Both the position numbers and the translations under genes were made by a program. DNA of 64,000 nt from Acidobacteriota bacterium (lineage in GTDB: Bacteria; Acidobacteriota; Terriglobia; Terriglobales; SCQP01): positions 1-64,000 of the forward strand of contig DAIDIE010000029.1 of NCBI GenBank assembly GCA_027459505.1. Direction: 5' to 3'. This document shows positions 1 to 7,238 of this stretch, one piece after another (the first letter of the stretch is position 1; each line of letters begins with the position of its first letter). The notes beneath the pieces are model-generated. The model had not been told where the DNA came from, ran no database searches, and saw nothing but the letters and a program-made list of their open reading frames with translations.

Positions 1-597
1 CGCATCGGGGCATGCGCCCCGATGCGGGGTTTCTAAGGGCCGGCGAACCGGGCATACGCTCGCTGCGCGAGCTATGCCCGGCTAGGGTTGCTGGCATCCC
101 GCGGAGCGGGATGCCCCGGAGAGCTGCGGATTACGCTTCGCTTGCGCTCGCTCTACGGGGCTCTTGTTTTGCGCCCTTACCAGCGACATTGTCGCTGGCT
201 ACTATCCCGGGGCGTGGCTCCGCCACGCGGCGGGTGGAGGCATTCGTTGCGAGCCCAGGCAGTGCGGCGGGCTGGCTGGCGCCGGGGCTCGGTCCTGGTG
301 GGGGATAGGAGTGTTGGCCTTGCTCGCATCGGGGCATGCGCCCCGATGCGGGGTTTCTGGGGGCGGGCGAACCGGGCATACGCTCGCTGCGCGAGCTATG
401 CCCGGCTAGGGTTGCTGGCATCCCGCGGAGCGGGATGCCTCGGAGAGCGGCGGGGCTGAGGATCTGACCTTGAGGGCGGGCGTGATCGGCCGACGTAGGG
501 CGGAGGAGGACAACGCACCAGCGCGCGAGGCGGAATATTTGGGCACGCATTCGGGACGCGGGCGAATTGGGCATATGCTCGCTTGATTCTATGCTTC
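1..597. repeat. Array of REP-like palindromes with a 124-bp direct repeat
   Basis: Bases 1-124 recur almost unchanged at 325-448 (offset 324 bp). Each copy carries three hairpins. In copy 1 these lie at 2-25 (arms GCATCGGGGC / GCCCCGATGC), 49-79 (GGGCAT...ATGCCC around a GCTCGC/GCGAGC core) and 93-115 (GGCATCCCGC / GCGGGATGCC). Two further hairpins lie between the copies, at 180-198 and 212-228. A decayed fragment of the second hairpin appears near 565-595. Open frames here follow the palindromes on both strands and look non-coding. The stretch is best described as an intergenic repeat cluster downstream of the dsrE-like gene. Confidence 0.85.
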
Positions 598-1068
598 TCA
601 GGTGAAGATGATCTGGCCGCCGGCGGCTTTTTCGTAGAACTGGCCTACCGAGATCACGCCGTCGAGTCCGGGCCAGAAGTCCTCCTTTTTCAAATGAAAC
701 ATGTCCACACTGGCTTTGCAGGCATAGAGCTCGCCGCCGGAGTCATGAATCATGGCGAGAAACTCGTCGACTGGAGGGATATCCAGCTTCTCCATCTCCT
801 TTTTCATCATGCGGGTGGCAAACGACGACATGCCCGGCAGGGCGCCGACCAGGGTGGGCATGTGCATGGCGGGGTTGCCCACCGTCGCCACCTTGAGGCG
901 CTGCATGCGGTTCTTGATAATCGCGTCCAGCCCGAAGAAGGTGAAAAAGAGAGACGCTTCCATGCCCTCCATGCGGGCGCCATTGGCCATGATCAGGCCG
1001 GGATAAACGCCTTCCAGCGAGCCGTGGGACACAATGATCGAAACCTTTTCGATTGCTTCAGTTGCCAT
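598..1068 (-). CDS. DsrE/DsrF/DrsH-like family protein
   Basis: 156-residue protein of the DsrE-like fold, a small cytoplasmic family of sulfur-carrier and peroxiredoxin-like proteins. The start has a clear GGAGGAA ribosome-binding site. The sequence opens with a beta strand (KVSIIVSHGSLEG) followed by a glycine-rich turn, a FFTFFGLDA strand and a Met-rich helix. Near the C-terminus, YACKASVDMF carries the only cysteine, at the place where DsrE-like proteins hold their active cysteine. It lies downstream of, and on the same strand as, sqr, DUF1641 and tusE, which supports a sulfane-sulfur relay role. It is separated from tusE by about 780 bp of repetitive DNA, so it may be transcribed on its own. 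Family call is good; the exact substrate is unknown. Confidence 0.85.
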   Translation of the reverse strand: MATEAIEKVSIIVSHGSLEGVYPGLIMANGARMEGMEASLFFTFFGLDAIIKNRMQRLKVATVGNPAMHMPTLVGALPGMSSFATRMMKKEMEKLDIPPVDEFLAMIHDSGGELYACKASVDMFHLKKEDFWPGLDGVISVGQFYEKAAGGQIIFT

Positions 1069-1852
1069 AACGTTCCTCCCCAGGAATGCGGCACACAGCC
1101 GCGTGTTCTTCCACTCGCTTCAGCGGCACGGCCGCTTTTATTCCATCCGCGTCGGTGTCCGGCCTCACCCCAACCCGCGCGGCGCGGCTCGGGGACCCCG
1201 GCCCCCACCCCAAGCCGCGCGGCGCGGCTCGGGGACCCCGGGCCGAAGCTCACGGATGGTGGCCGCGCTTTACTAGCCCAAGTTCGTCACAACACGGGGC
1301 TTCTGCGATCGAGCGGCCTGCGGCTTTTCCTGTTGAGAAAAGCCGCACTCTTCTCCGTCCCAACGACTCGCCTGGTAATGAACCCGGGCATCGCCAGCGG
1401 TGCGGGACCTAAACGGCAACCCCGGACCGTCGCTACGACTTCGGCCTGCGATTTCTGAACTCGAAAGCAGTTCGACTCGGCCCTGGCTCGTGTTGAGCCC
1501 TGACCCGTTTGGGGGCTGGGCGGAGGCACGGCCTCAGTTCCCGAGCCGCACGGCCGGCAATTCGCGGGCTCTCGACTGGCGATCTCCGCTGGCAATCTCC
1601 GCTGCCGCTCCTTGCTGGCGCTGCCTTCCAGCGATCTCCATTGGCGCTGTCGATTGGCGCTGTCTTGCGGCGCTGTCTTCCTGCGATCTCGACCGGCTAT
1701 CTCGACCGGCGATCTCGGTCGGCTATTTCGATCACGGCCGGCGCTCTCGGTCGGCGATTTCAACCGGCGCCGCCTTCCGGAGCTGTCTTCCGGAGCTCTC
1801 CGGATATCTCCTTGCAACGCCCGCGCCGGGGGCGCGCTCCAGACGCTCCCAT
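1069..1852. repeat. Repeat-filled intergenic region splitting the sulfur cluster
   Basis: No convincing gene. From about 1123 to 1495 the DNA matches a second copy at 58393-58555, but this copy carries two extra segments. One is a 40-bp tandem duplication (1162-1201 and 1202-1241, rich in GCGCGGCGCGGCTCGGGG). The other is an insert of roughly 115 bp (about 1276-1396) with a perfect 10-bp-arm hairpin at 1320-1346. From about 1560 to 1820 the sequence is a degenerate array of GCGATCTC, GGCGCTGTC and GACCGGC words. The open frames crossing it are low-complexity Arg/Ser/Pro/Ala translations of the repeat. Confidence 0.75.
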
Positions 1853-2170
1853 TCAGATACAGCCTTTCGGTTTGGGTAAGCCGGCGATGCGCGCGGCCTT
1901 CTTTGCCGGGCCTTTCGGGAAGAGCTTGTACAGCGTTTTCGTGTCCACGCCACTTTCGCGGGTCAGGCGGCGGATGGAGGGGGCATCGCCCTCCTTATGG
2001 AAGACCGCGCGCATGTAAGTGATGACCGCCCAGTGCTGAGGGGTGAGTTCATCCAATCCCTCCTGGGTGGCTAACTCGCAGGCGATGGCCTCATTCCAGT
2101 CGTTGCAGTTGGCAAGGTTGCCGTCATTGTCGAGGGTGAGGGTCTTACCGGCCAGGCAAATGGTTTCCAT
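1853..2170 (-). CDS. tusE: TusE/DsrC/DsvC family sulfur relay protein
   Basis: 105 residues, the usual length for TusE/DsrC. The C-terminal arm reads ARIAGLPKPKGCI, with the conserved penultimate cysteine (Cys104) that carries the persulfide. In DsrC proteins a second cysteine lies ten residues further in; here that position is Ala93, so the protein is TusE-like in cysteine content although the arm otherwise resembles DsrC. The central HWAVITYMRAVFHKEG and PSIRRLTRESG segments are typical of the helical core. GAGGTGA precedes the ATG. The start is 3 nt after the DUF1641 stop, so the two are co-transcribed. Probable role: accepting sulfur mobilised from SQR products. The family is clear; the choice between TusE and DsrC function is not. 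Confidence 0.9.
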   Translation of the reverse strand: METICLAGKTLTLDNDGNLANCNDWNEAIACELATQEGLDELTPQHWAVITYMRAVFHKEGDAPSIRRLTRESGVDTKTLYKLFPKGPAKKAARIAGLPKPKGCI

Positions 2171-2173
2171 AAG

Positions 2174-2881
2174 TCACCTCGGGGTTATAGATGGGGAAGG
2201 GTTGATGGCGGGATCAGGGGCGGCGTGGGCGCCCACCACTTTCAGGAATTCCACCAAAATGGCAATGCCGCGGCGCGCTGGGGAGGAGGCCAGGTCGCGG
2301 GCCAGCGCGGGAACGGACTTGTTGACGTTCATGGTGGCCTGCACGCGGCCAAAGCCGTGAACGATTTCTTCCAACGCGCGCAGCACCTCTGGTCTGGTCA
2401 GTTCGCGCAACAGGCCGACCAGTTGTGGAACGCTGCTTTCCAGCTGCTCCCAGTCGCCGGAGGAGTGGGAGCGCAGCAGGGCGTCGGCGACGCGCGCGCC
2501 GGCGCGCAGCGCGTCAAAGTAGCCGCGCTGCTGCGCCGCCTGGGTAAGTTCGATAAGGCGCTGGAAGGCGTCTCGCATGACCGGCTGCGCGTCGGCAACG
2601 AAGTCGGCGGCGCTGCGTAACTGCAGAACCGCTTCGCGCAGCAGCGAAGCGTTTGCCAGCACGGCGCCGAGCAGGGCGGCGACTTCCGCGGCGTTGCCAT
2701 TGGCGTCAGAAAGTTCCTGGCCGGGAGACCGCGGAAGATCTTTCACCACCTGCGCGAGGCGGCCGGCGAGATCGCTGGCGCTCTCGCGCTGACGGCGCAG
2801 ATGGGCCAGCTCGTCAATGATGAAGTCGAGCTTGCGCTCCAGGAGCGCCATGCGATCGGTTTCCAGCACCATATGTTTCAT
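2174..2881 (-). CDS. DUF1641 domain-containing protein
   Basis: 235 residues, almost entirely helical, with a coiled-coil-like N-terminus (ALLERKLDFIIDELAHLRRQ). The central and C-terminal part (LVGLLRELTRPEVLRALEEI, then GFGRVQATMN and SSPARRGIAILVEFLKVVGA) is typical of DUF1641, a family commonly found next to sulfide:quinone oxidoreductase and formate dehydrogenase genes. No enzymatic motif is visible. The ATG overlaps the sqr stop by 1 nt (TGATG); a GTG one codon earlier would give a 4-nt overlap. Either way it is translationally coupled to sqr, and it could be an accessory or scaffold protein for the SQR complex. Function is not established. Confidence 0.85.
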   Translation of the reverse strand: MKHMVLETDRMALLERKLDFIIDELAHLRRQRESASDLAGRLAQVVKDLPRSPGQELSDANGNAAEVAALLGAVLANASLLREAVLQLRSAADFVADAQPVMRDAFQRLIELTQAAQQRGYFDALRAGARVADALLRSHSSGDWEQLESSVPQLVGLLRELTRPEVLRALEEIVHGFGRVQATMNVNKSVPALARDLASSPARRGIAILVEFLKVVGAHAAPDPAINPSPSITPR

Positions 2882-4113
2882 CACGCTGCCACCTTTCCCG
2901 CCATGAGCATTTCATTGGCGATGGGTAACTCCACGCCGCGCAGGAGGAGGTTCCAGTAGACCCAGCGGAACATCAGCTTGCCGTAATGGTTGAGCGGGCT
3001 TTCCCGCAACAGGGCGAAGGGGCCGAGGCCGGGGAGCGGGAAGGTTCCCGGCAGGGGCTCGGTTTCGTAATTGAAGTCAATCAGCATGCCCTTGCCGAAT
3101 CCGGACTCGATAAAGCAGTTGGCGTGGCCGTCGAAGCGGGCGCGGGGAGGGCGGCCCTCGATGTGTTCGAGGATGTTGGCGAGCAGGATCTCCGACTGGA
3201 AATGCACCACGGAGCCGGCCTTGGAGGCGGGCAGGTTGGAGGCATCGCCGATGACGAAGACGTCTTCCAGGCCTTCCGCCAGGAGCGTTTCCTTGTTGGT
3301 GAGGACGAAGTTGAGTTCGTTGCCAATGCCGCTGCGCGCGATCCAGGGGTCGCCCATGTTGGTGGGGACCGAGACCAGGAGATCGTAGGGGACCTCGGTG
3401 TCGTCCCAAGCGACGAGCTTTTTCTCGCGGCTGTCGACCCGGGCCAGGCCGAAGTCGGGGGTGACACTGATGCCCTTGTCGCGCAGCATGTCGCCGAGGA
3501 TGCGGTTGGAGGTGGGGCGGGTGAAGGCGCCGGAAAGCGGGGTGGCAAGGTGGAGATCGACTTTGCCGCGCATGCCACGCTCGGTGAAGTAGGCGTCGGC
3601 GAGGAAAAGGAACTCGAGAGGGGCGACGGGGCACTTGATGGGCATTTCCGTGATGCTGACCACCAGCCGTCCGCCTTGCCATCCTTTTAGAAACTGCGCC
3701 AGGCGCTCGGCGCCCGTGGGGGTATAAAAGTCGAATTTGTTTTGGCCCCACTCGTCATCGAGGAGGCCTTCGGTTTGTTCGGGGTGAATGCCGGCGCCGG
3801 TGGCAATCAGCAGGCAGTCGTAGCGGAGCTGCTCACCGCTGGCCAGGACCACGGTTTTGATATCAGCATTCAGGTGCTCAATGCTGGAGCGGATGAGGCG
3901 CACGCCCTGCGGCAGGTATTGCTGGCGGGGGCGCACCAGGTCGCGCATGCGGTAGGCGCCGAAAGGGACAAGCAGGAAGCCGGGCTGGTAATAGTGTTCG
4001 CCGGTGGCGTCGACCACGGTAAGACGCCAGGTATTGAGGTCAAGGGCGTGGGCCAGCTTGTTGGCCATCATGGTGCCGCCAGTTCCTCCGCCAAGAATGA
4101 GCATGTGTCGCAT
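2881..4113 (-). CDS. sqr: Sulfide:quinone oxidoreductase (FAD/NAD(P)-binding oxidoreductase)
   Basis: 410 residues. The N-terminal Rossmann dinucleotide motif is LILGGGTGGTMMANKL. Cys161 lies in IKCPVAPLEF and Cys333 in HANCFIESG, matching the two redox cysteines conserved in SQR proteins. VFVIGDASNLPASKAGS is the second FAD-binding segment. The C-terminus has hydrophobic/aromatic stretches (LMFRWVYWNLLLRG) that would dock the enzyme to the membrane. Known role of the family: oxidising sulfide to polysulfide or persulfide with electrons going to quinone. It is the first gene of the cluster with DUF1641 and tusE, and is preceded by GGAGAGAG, a sigma-54-type promoter at 4195-4211 and a sigma-54 activator gene. 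The SQR subtype was not determined. Confidence 0.9.
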   Translation of the reverse strand: MRHMLILGGGTGGTMMANKLAHALDLNTWRLTVVDATGEHYYQPGFLLVPFGAYRMRDLVRPRQQYLPQGVRLIRSSIEHLNADIKTVVLASGEQLRYDCLLIATGAGIHPEQTEGLLDDEWGQNKFDFYTPTGAERLAQFLKGWQGGRLVVSITEMPIKCPVAPLEFLFLADAYFTERGMRGKVDLHLATPLSGAFTRPTSNRILGDMLRDKGISVTPDFGLARVDSREKKLVAWDDTEVPYDLLVSVPTNMGDPWIARSGIGNELNFVLTNKETLLAEGLEDVFVIGDASNLPASKAGSVVHFQSEILLANILEHIEGRPPRARFDGHANCFIESGFGKGMLIDFNYETEPLPGTFPLPGLGPFALLRESPLNHYGKLMFRWVYWNLLLRGVELPIANEMLMAGKVAA

Positions 4114-4194
4114 AGGCTCTCTCCCCCCGCGGACAGCGGCGGCGCTGAGCTTGTTGCAAGTCTGAGAAGCAACACCGCTGTCCGCTAAGGACGT

Positions 4195-4211
4195 TGCATG
4201 GGGAGGGCCAA
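4195..4211 (-). promoter_or_regulatory. Probable sigma-54 (-24/-12) promoter of the sqr operon
   Basis: On the minus strand the sequence reads TTGGCCCTCCCCATGCA. It has GG at -24 and GC at -12 with exactly 10 nt between, and resembles the TTGGCAC-N5-TTGCA consensus with few mismatches. Predicted transcription start is near 4184, about 70 nt upstream of the sqr ATG. A sigma-54 activator gene lies immediately upstream. Confidence 0.65.
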
Positions 4212-4259
4212 ACGGCGGGATGTGTGTTTTGAAGGGGTTAGCGGAGGGAAGGGGCGAGG

Positions 4260-4282
4260 CGTTGCAACGGCGCGTTGCAACG
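4260..4282. promoter_or_regulatory. Paired CGTTGCAACG palindromes, candidate activator binding sites
   Basis: Two perfect 10-bp palindromes CGTTGCAACG lie at 4260-4269 and 4273-4282, 13 bp centre to centre. They are about 75-100 bp upstream of the predicted sigma-54 transcription start of sqr. That is the usual place for an upstream activating sequence bound by a dimeric Fis-HTH activator such as the product of 4477-5955. A related TTGTTGCAA word occurs at 4151-4159. Confidence 0.55.
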
Positions 4283-4320
4283 TGGTGTTGCGGAGGCCGA
4301 GGCCGGGCCAGTTGCCATTT

Positions 4321-4370
4321 TTGTCAGTTGCCGGGTCAGTTGTCAGTTGTCGGTTGTCAGTTGTCGGTGG
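4321..4370. repeat. GTTGTCA/GTTGTCGG short tandem tract and adjacent ACTCAAC hairpin
   Basis: The heptamer GTTGTC(A/G)G is repeated several times. It is followed at 4412-4441 by a hairpin with arms GCCCACTCAAC and GTTGAGTGGGGC. Both motifs recur in this window: the tract at 6261-6296, 6486-6585, 8223-8300, 8362-8395 and 11983-12035, and the hairpin at 8437-8576. They lie in the gap between sqr and the activator gene. Confidence 0.8.
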
Positions 4371-4476
4371 GGCGTTGCTTGGGGTTGGCGGCGCGGTTGA
4401 CCTTTGGCGCTGCCCACTCAACAAAAAACGTTGAGTGGGGCAACCGAGTGTGGCGCGCACGATTGGGGTAGGGAAG

Positions 4477-5955
4477 TTAGCGGTCCAGGCGGAGTTCGCG
4501 CATGCGGCGCCAGAGGGTGGCGCGGCTGATGCCCAAGGCCTGGGCGGCTTTGGCGCGTTGCCAGTGGTACTGGTCAAGCACTGAGCGGAGGTGAGCCTGC
4601 TCGACCATATCAATATGGAAAGCACTACGGGGCTCACTACGGGGCTCACTATGGGGATCAATATGGGGATCACAATAGGACCCACTAGGGGACCCAATCG
4701 GGGGCTCAATAAGGGGCTTTACGGCGGCGGGAATTGCCGCGGGCGGTGAGGGCTGTTTGATTTCGGCGGGCAGGTCTTCCGGAAGAATGGTTTCCATGCG
4801 GGCCACCGCCACGGCGTACTCGATGACATTGGCTAATTGGCGGACGTTGCCTGGCCAGGTGTAGTCAAGCAGCACGCGCATGGCTTGAGGCGAGAGGCGC
4901 CGCACCAGTCCATGTTGCGCAGCGGTACGGCTCAAAAGCGTCTGGGAGAGTGGGGGGATGTCTTCTCTGCGGTCGCGCAGGGGCGGGACCTCGATGGGGA
5001 CAACGCAGAGGCGGTAATAGAGGTCTTCGCGCATGCGGCCCTGGCGCAGGGCGGCGCGCAAGTCCACATTGGTGGCGGCGATGATGCGGGCGTGGGTGGC
5101 GCGGGAGACGCTCTCGCCGACGCGCTGGTATTGGCGGTCCTGCAGGACGCGCAGGAGCTTGACCTGCAGGGAGGGCGGCAGGTCTCCAATCTCGTCGAGG
5201 AAGATGGTGCCGTGGGAGGCGAGTTCAAAGCGGCCCACACGGTCGCGAATGGCGCCGGTGAAGGCGCCGCGGACGTGTCCGAAGAGTTCGGCTTCGAGCA
5301 ACTCCGCCGGCAGGGCGCCACAGTTGACCGCCACGAAGGGGCCGCCGCTGCGCACTGAGTTCTGGTGAATGGCGCGGGCGACCACTTCTTTTCCAGTGCC
5401 GGTTTCGCCGCTGATCAGCACGGTGGCCTCGCTCTGCTGCAGGGTTTCGACCATGCGGAAGACGCGTTGCATGGCGGGCGAGCAGGCAATGGCGCCGGAG
5501 AAATAGACGGGGACGTTGGGGCAGGCCGGCTCCTCATCCGCGGGCCGGAGCAGGATCAGGTAGCGAACGTTGGGATCGCAGACGGCGGAATCATCCGGGA
5601 GCAGCGGTGCGGTGGTGACCGAGACCAGGCGCGGGGTGGAGTCACGGAAACTCAGGGTGGCGCGCCAGCCTTCACGCATTTGACCCTGGAGCAGGGCCTG
5701 GCGCAGCGGTCCGCTGGCGCCAAACAGATCCATGCCGAGGAGCTCTTCAACGGGACGGCCGGCGAGAGCGCGGGCAGCGCCTTCGCCGAGGAAGCGGTCG
5801 AGCAGATGAGAGGCGTGGACAACGATAAAGGAAGCGTCCAGGCAAACGATCGCCCGGCCCACCGAAGCCAGAGCGCGGGTGATGCCGTGCAGGCCGGCCT
5901 GGGTGAGGGCGCCCACATCCTCCAACGATGTGTGCGGGGCGGAGGCGGTGTTCAT
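4477..5955 (-). CDS. PAS-containing sigma-54-dependent Fis-family transcriptional regulator
   Basis: 492 residues. Residues about 25-140 form a PAS-like sensory domain. The AAA+ domain follows, with Walker A GETGTGKE (183-190), the sigma-54 contact loop GAFTGA (230-235) and [11 protein letters not shown] as Walker B. A C-terminal Fis-type helix-turn-helix ([19 protein letters not shown]) ends the protein. Between AAA+ and HTH is an unusual Pro/Ser/His-rich linker encoded by eight 12-bp repeats (4623-4718). The gene lies on the same strand just upstream of sqr, whose leader has a -24/-12 promoter and two palindromes. It is therefore the likely activator of the sulfur cluster, perhaps sensing a sulfur or redox signal through PAS. 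The signal is inference. Confidence 0.93.
   Translation of the reverse strand: MNTASAPHTSLEDVGALTQAGLHGITRALASVGRAIVCLDASFIVVHASHLLDRFLGEGAARALAGRPVEELLGMDLFGASGPLRQALLQGQMREGWRATLSFRDSTPRLVSVTTAPLLPDDSAVCDPNVRYLILLRPADEEPACPNVPVYFSGAIACSPAMQRVFRMVETLQQSEATVLISGETGTGKEVVARAIHQNSVRSGGPFVAVNCGALPAELLEAELFGHVRGAFTGAIRDRVGRFELASHGTIFLDEIGDLPPSLQVKLLRVLQDRQYQRVGESVSRATHARIIAATNVDLRAALRQGRMREDLYYRLCVVPIEVPPLRDRREDIPPLSQTLLSRTAAQHGLVRRLSPQAMRVLLDYTWPGNVRQLANVIEYAVAVARMETILPEDLPAEIKQPSPPAAIPAAVKPLIEPPIGSPSGSYCDPHIDPHSEPRSEPRSAFHIDMVEQAHLRSVLDQYHWQRAKAAQALGISRATLWRRMRELRLDR
4623..4718. repeat. Eight 12-bp tandem repeats inside the activator gene
   Basis: Eight consecutive 12-bp units related to CACTACGGGGCT. 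They vary mostly at positions 3-6 and 10-12. They encode tetrapeptides of the form S/E/D-P-x-x in the linker between the AAA+ domain and the HTH. All units are multiples of three, so copy-number change would alter linker length without breaking the frame. Confidence 0.9.
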
Positions 5956-6083
5956 GGGTGCAGGCCCTCTAAGTCCACAGTACGCGCAGTGAGGGGCGGG
6001 CGGAAGCGACGCGCATCACAGAAGAGTCGGATGGGGACCAGAGATCGGATGGGGACCAGAGAACTGCTTGGAAGAGGGGGTTT

Positions 6084-6160
6084 TGGGGTGAGTGATGGGG
6101 ATCGAACCCACGACCACTGGAGCCACAATCCAGCGCTCTACCAGCTGAGCTACACTCACC
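6084..6160 (-). tRNA. tRNA-His (GTG)
   Basis: Read on the minus strand this gives a full cloverleaf: acceptor GTGAGTG/CACTCAC, D arm GCTC...GAGC, anticodon stem-loop with GTG, and a GTTCGATCC T-loop. An extra G at position -1 (6160) faces C73, the identity element of tRNA-His. The CCA end is encoded (6086-6084). A TACAAT -10 box lies upstream at 6240-6245. Confidence 0.97.
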
Positions 6161-6572
6161 GCAACGGAGGACAAATCACTACGTCTTGCGTCCATGGGGA
6201 ATGGGCCGCAATGCTACGGACGCCCGTGATTTGAAAGCTATTGTAGCACGGGGAAGGGGAGTTGTCGGTTGTCAGTTGTCAGTTGTCAGTTGCGGAGTGG
6301 CGGTTGGTTTGGCGGCGCGCACGATTCGGGCGTGGGAGGGCGCCGGACACGTCTACCGGACGCGTGGACCGGACATGTGGACGGTTTATGGTGCGCCGGA
6401 CAGGTGGACAGTTAACAGTGCACAGTTCACCCTAGGGCTGGGTGGGCTGCGGCTTGGGGTGCTTGCCTCGGCGGTGGGCCGCTCAACGGTTGACCGTTGC
6501 CGGTTGTCAGTTGTCAGTTGCGGAGTGGCGGTTGCCGGTTGACGGTTCTCAGTTGCCGGTTCAGTTGCCGGT
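6161..6572. other. Intergenic region: tRNA-His promoter and GTTGTCA tracts
   Basis: No gene is supported. On the minus strand a TACAAT -10 (6240-6245) sits 17 bp from CCGACA (6263-6268), a reasonable sigma-70 promoter for tRNA-His whose -35 lies inside a GTTGTC(A/G)G tract (6261-6296). A longer degenerate tract of GTTGCCGGTT and GTTGTCAGTT words covers about 6486-6585 and runs into the end of the BON gene. The part between (6297-6485) has GGACAGGTGGACAGTT-like words but nothing else recognisable. Confidence 0.6.
6240..6268 (-). promoter_or_regulatory. Probable sigma-70 promoter of tRNA-His
   Basis: CCGACA at 6268-6263, a 17-bp spacer, then TACAAT at 6245-6240 (minus strand). The -35 hexamer is part of the GTTGTCGG repeat tract, so the repeat appears to supply promoter sequence. 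Predicted start is near 6233, giving a leader of about 70 nt. Confidence 0.5.
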
Positions 6573-7040
6573 TCAGTTGCCGGTGATGGTTTCCTGGTTA
6601 TTTACGTGGAAGTTGGTCCAGTGATCGTGTTCGACCAGGTCGCGCACCAGGCGGGTGGAGAGTCCTTTATTTTCCGGACGCTTCACCGAGCCGGTCAAGG
6701 TGATGACCTGGCCCTGAATGCTGGCGTGAATGGACTCGCTGGCGAAGCGCTGGCTGTGCAGCAGTTTGTTGATATCGTTCTGCACCTGCGCGACCGGCGC
6801 CGGTCCCTTGGGACGCTTGGGCTGGAGATGCTTCACGGCGGCGTGCTTTGCCGCGAGGCGCTTGCCGGCGGTATGGCGCACGACCGCGTGCTTCACGGGA
6901 CGCAGCGCCGCTTTGTGCACAACCTTCTTCGGCGTGGGCGTGGCAGTGTTGCTGGTGCTGGAAGCGCTGACAATTGTGCTGAAGCTGAGGGCGGCCGCGA
7001 TGGCGATGCCGCAGAAGGAAAGGGAACGCAGGGGCTGCAT
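6573..7040 (-). CDS. Secreted BON-domain protein
   Basis: 155 residues from the ATG at 7040. An N-terminal signal peptide (SLSFCGIAIAAALSFSTIVSA) is followed by a low-complexity Ala/Lys/His-rich segment (residues about 38-80). The C-terminal 70 residues are BON-like: helix VQNDINKLLHSQRF, then IHASIQGQVITLTGSVKRP, then a helix and VNNQETI. BON domains bind phospholipid or cell-envelope surfaces and occur in OsmY-type periplasmic proteins. The open frame continues upstream, but only this start yields a signal peptide. The gene stands alone between tRNA-His and the divergent ypdA. Confidence 0.75.
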   Translation of the reverse strand: MQPLRSLSFCGIAIAAALSFSTIVSASSTSNTATPTPKKVVHKAALRPVKHAVVRHTAGKRLAAKHAAVKHLQPKRPKGPAPVAQVQNDINKLLHSQRFASESIHASIQGQVITLTGSVKRPENKGLSTRLVRDLVEHDHWTNFHVNNQETITGN

Positions 7041-7238
7041 CAAGCGAAAAACTCCGAAGGCGGTATAGCCGCCTCTGTACCACACGCTTCGATTTCCGGC
7101 TGAAGCGCCTGGCTGGGAACTCCCATCAGAGTACCATCCCGGATCGCGGCTGCGGCGATTGGCCGCTAAAATTATTAGTGGTGGCTGGTGGTGTGCCGCG
7201 TTGAGCGGGTGGATGCGATTTCCGCAAGGAGCTGGGAC

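Noticed and set aside
1-450. Possible CRISPR-like array
   Set aside because: Only two long copies, no regular spacers of 30-40 bp and no cas genes in the window.
1-574. Several open frames of 80-147 codons on both strands at the left edge
   Set aside because: They follow the palindromic repeat on both strands, have Arg/Pro/Gly-rich composition and no ribosome-binding sites.
1069-1150. Second sigma-54 promoter before the dsrE-like gene
   Set aside because: No GG-N10-GC match on the minus strand in this leader.
1287-2022. Long open frames (up to 176 codons) between dsrE-like and tusE genes
   Set aside because: They translate the GCGATCTC-type word array into low-complexity Ser/Arg/Ala protein and overlap the end of tusE on the other strand.
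4150-4170. TTGCTTCTCAGACTTGCAA as an alternative sigma-54 element of sqr
   Set aside because: The spacing from the -24 to the -12 dinucleotide does not fit; the site at 4195-4211 does.
7188-7238. Upstream start of ypdA at 7188
   Set aside because: It adds 17 residues without family resemblance, while the TTG at 7239 has AAGGAG at a 7-nt spacing.
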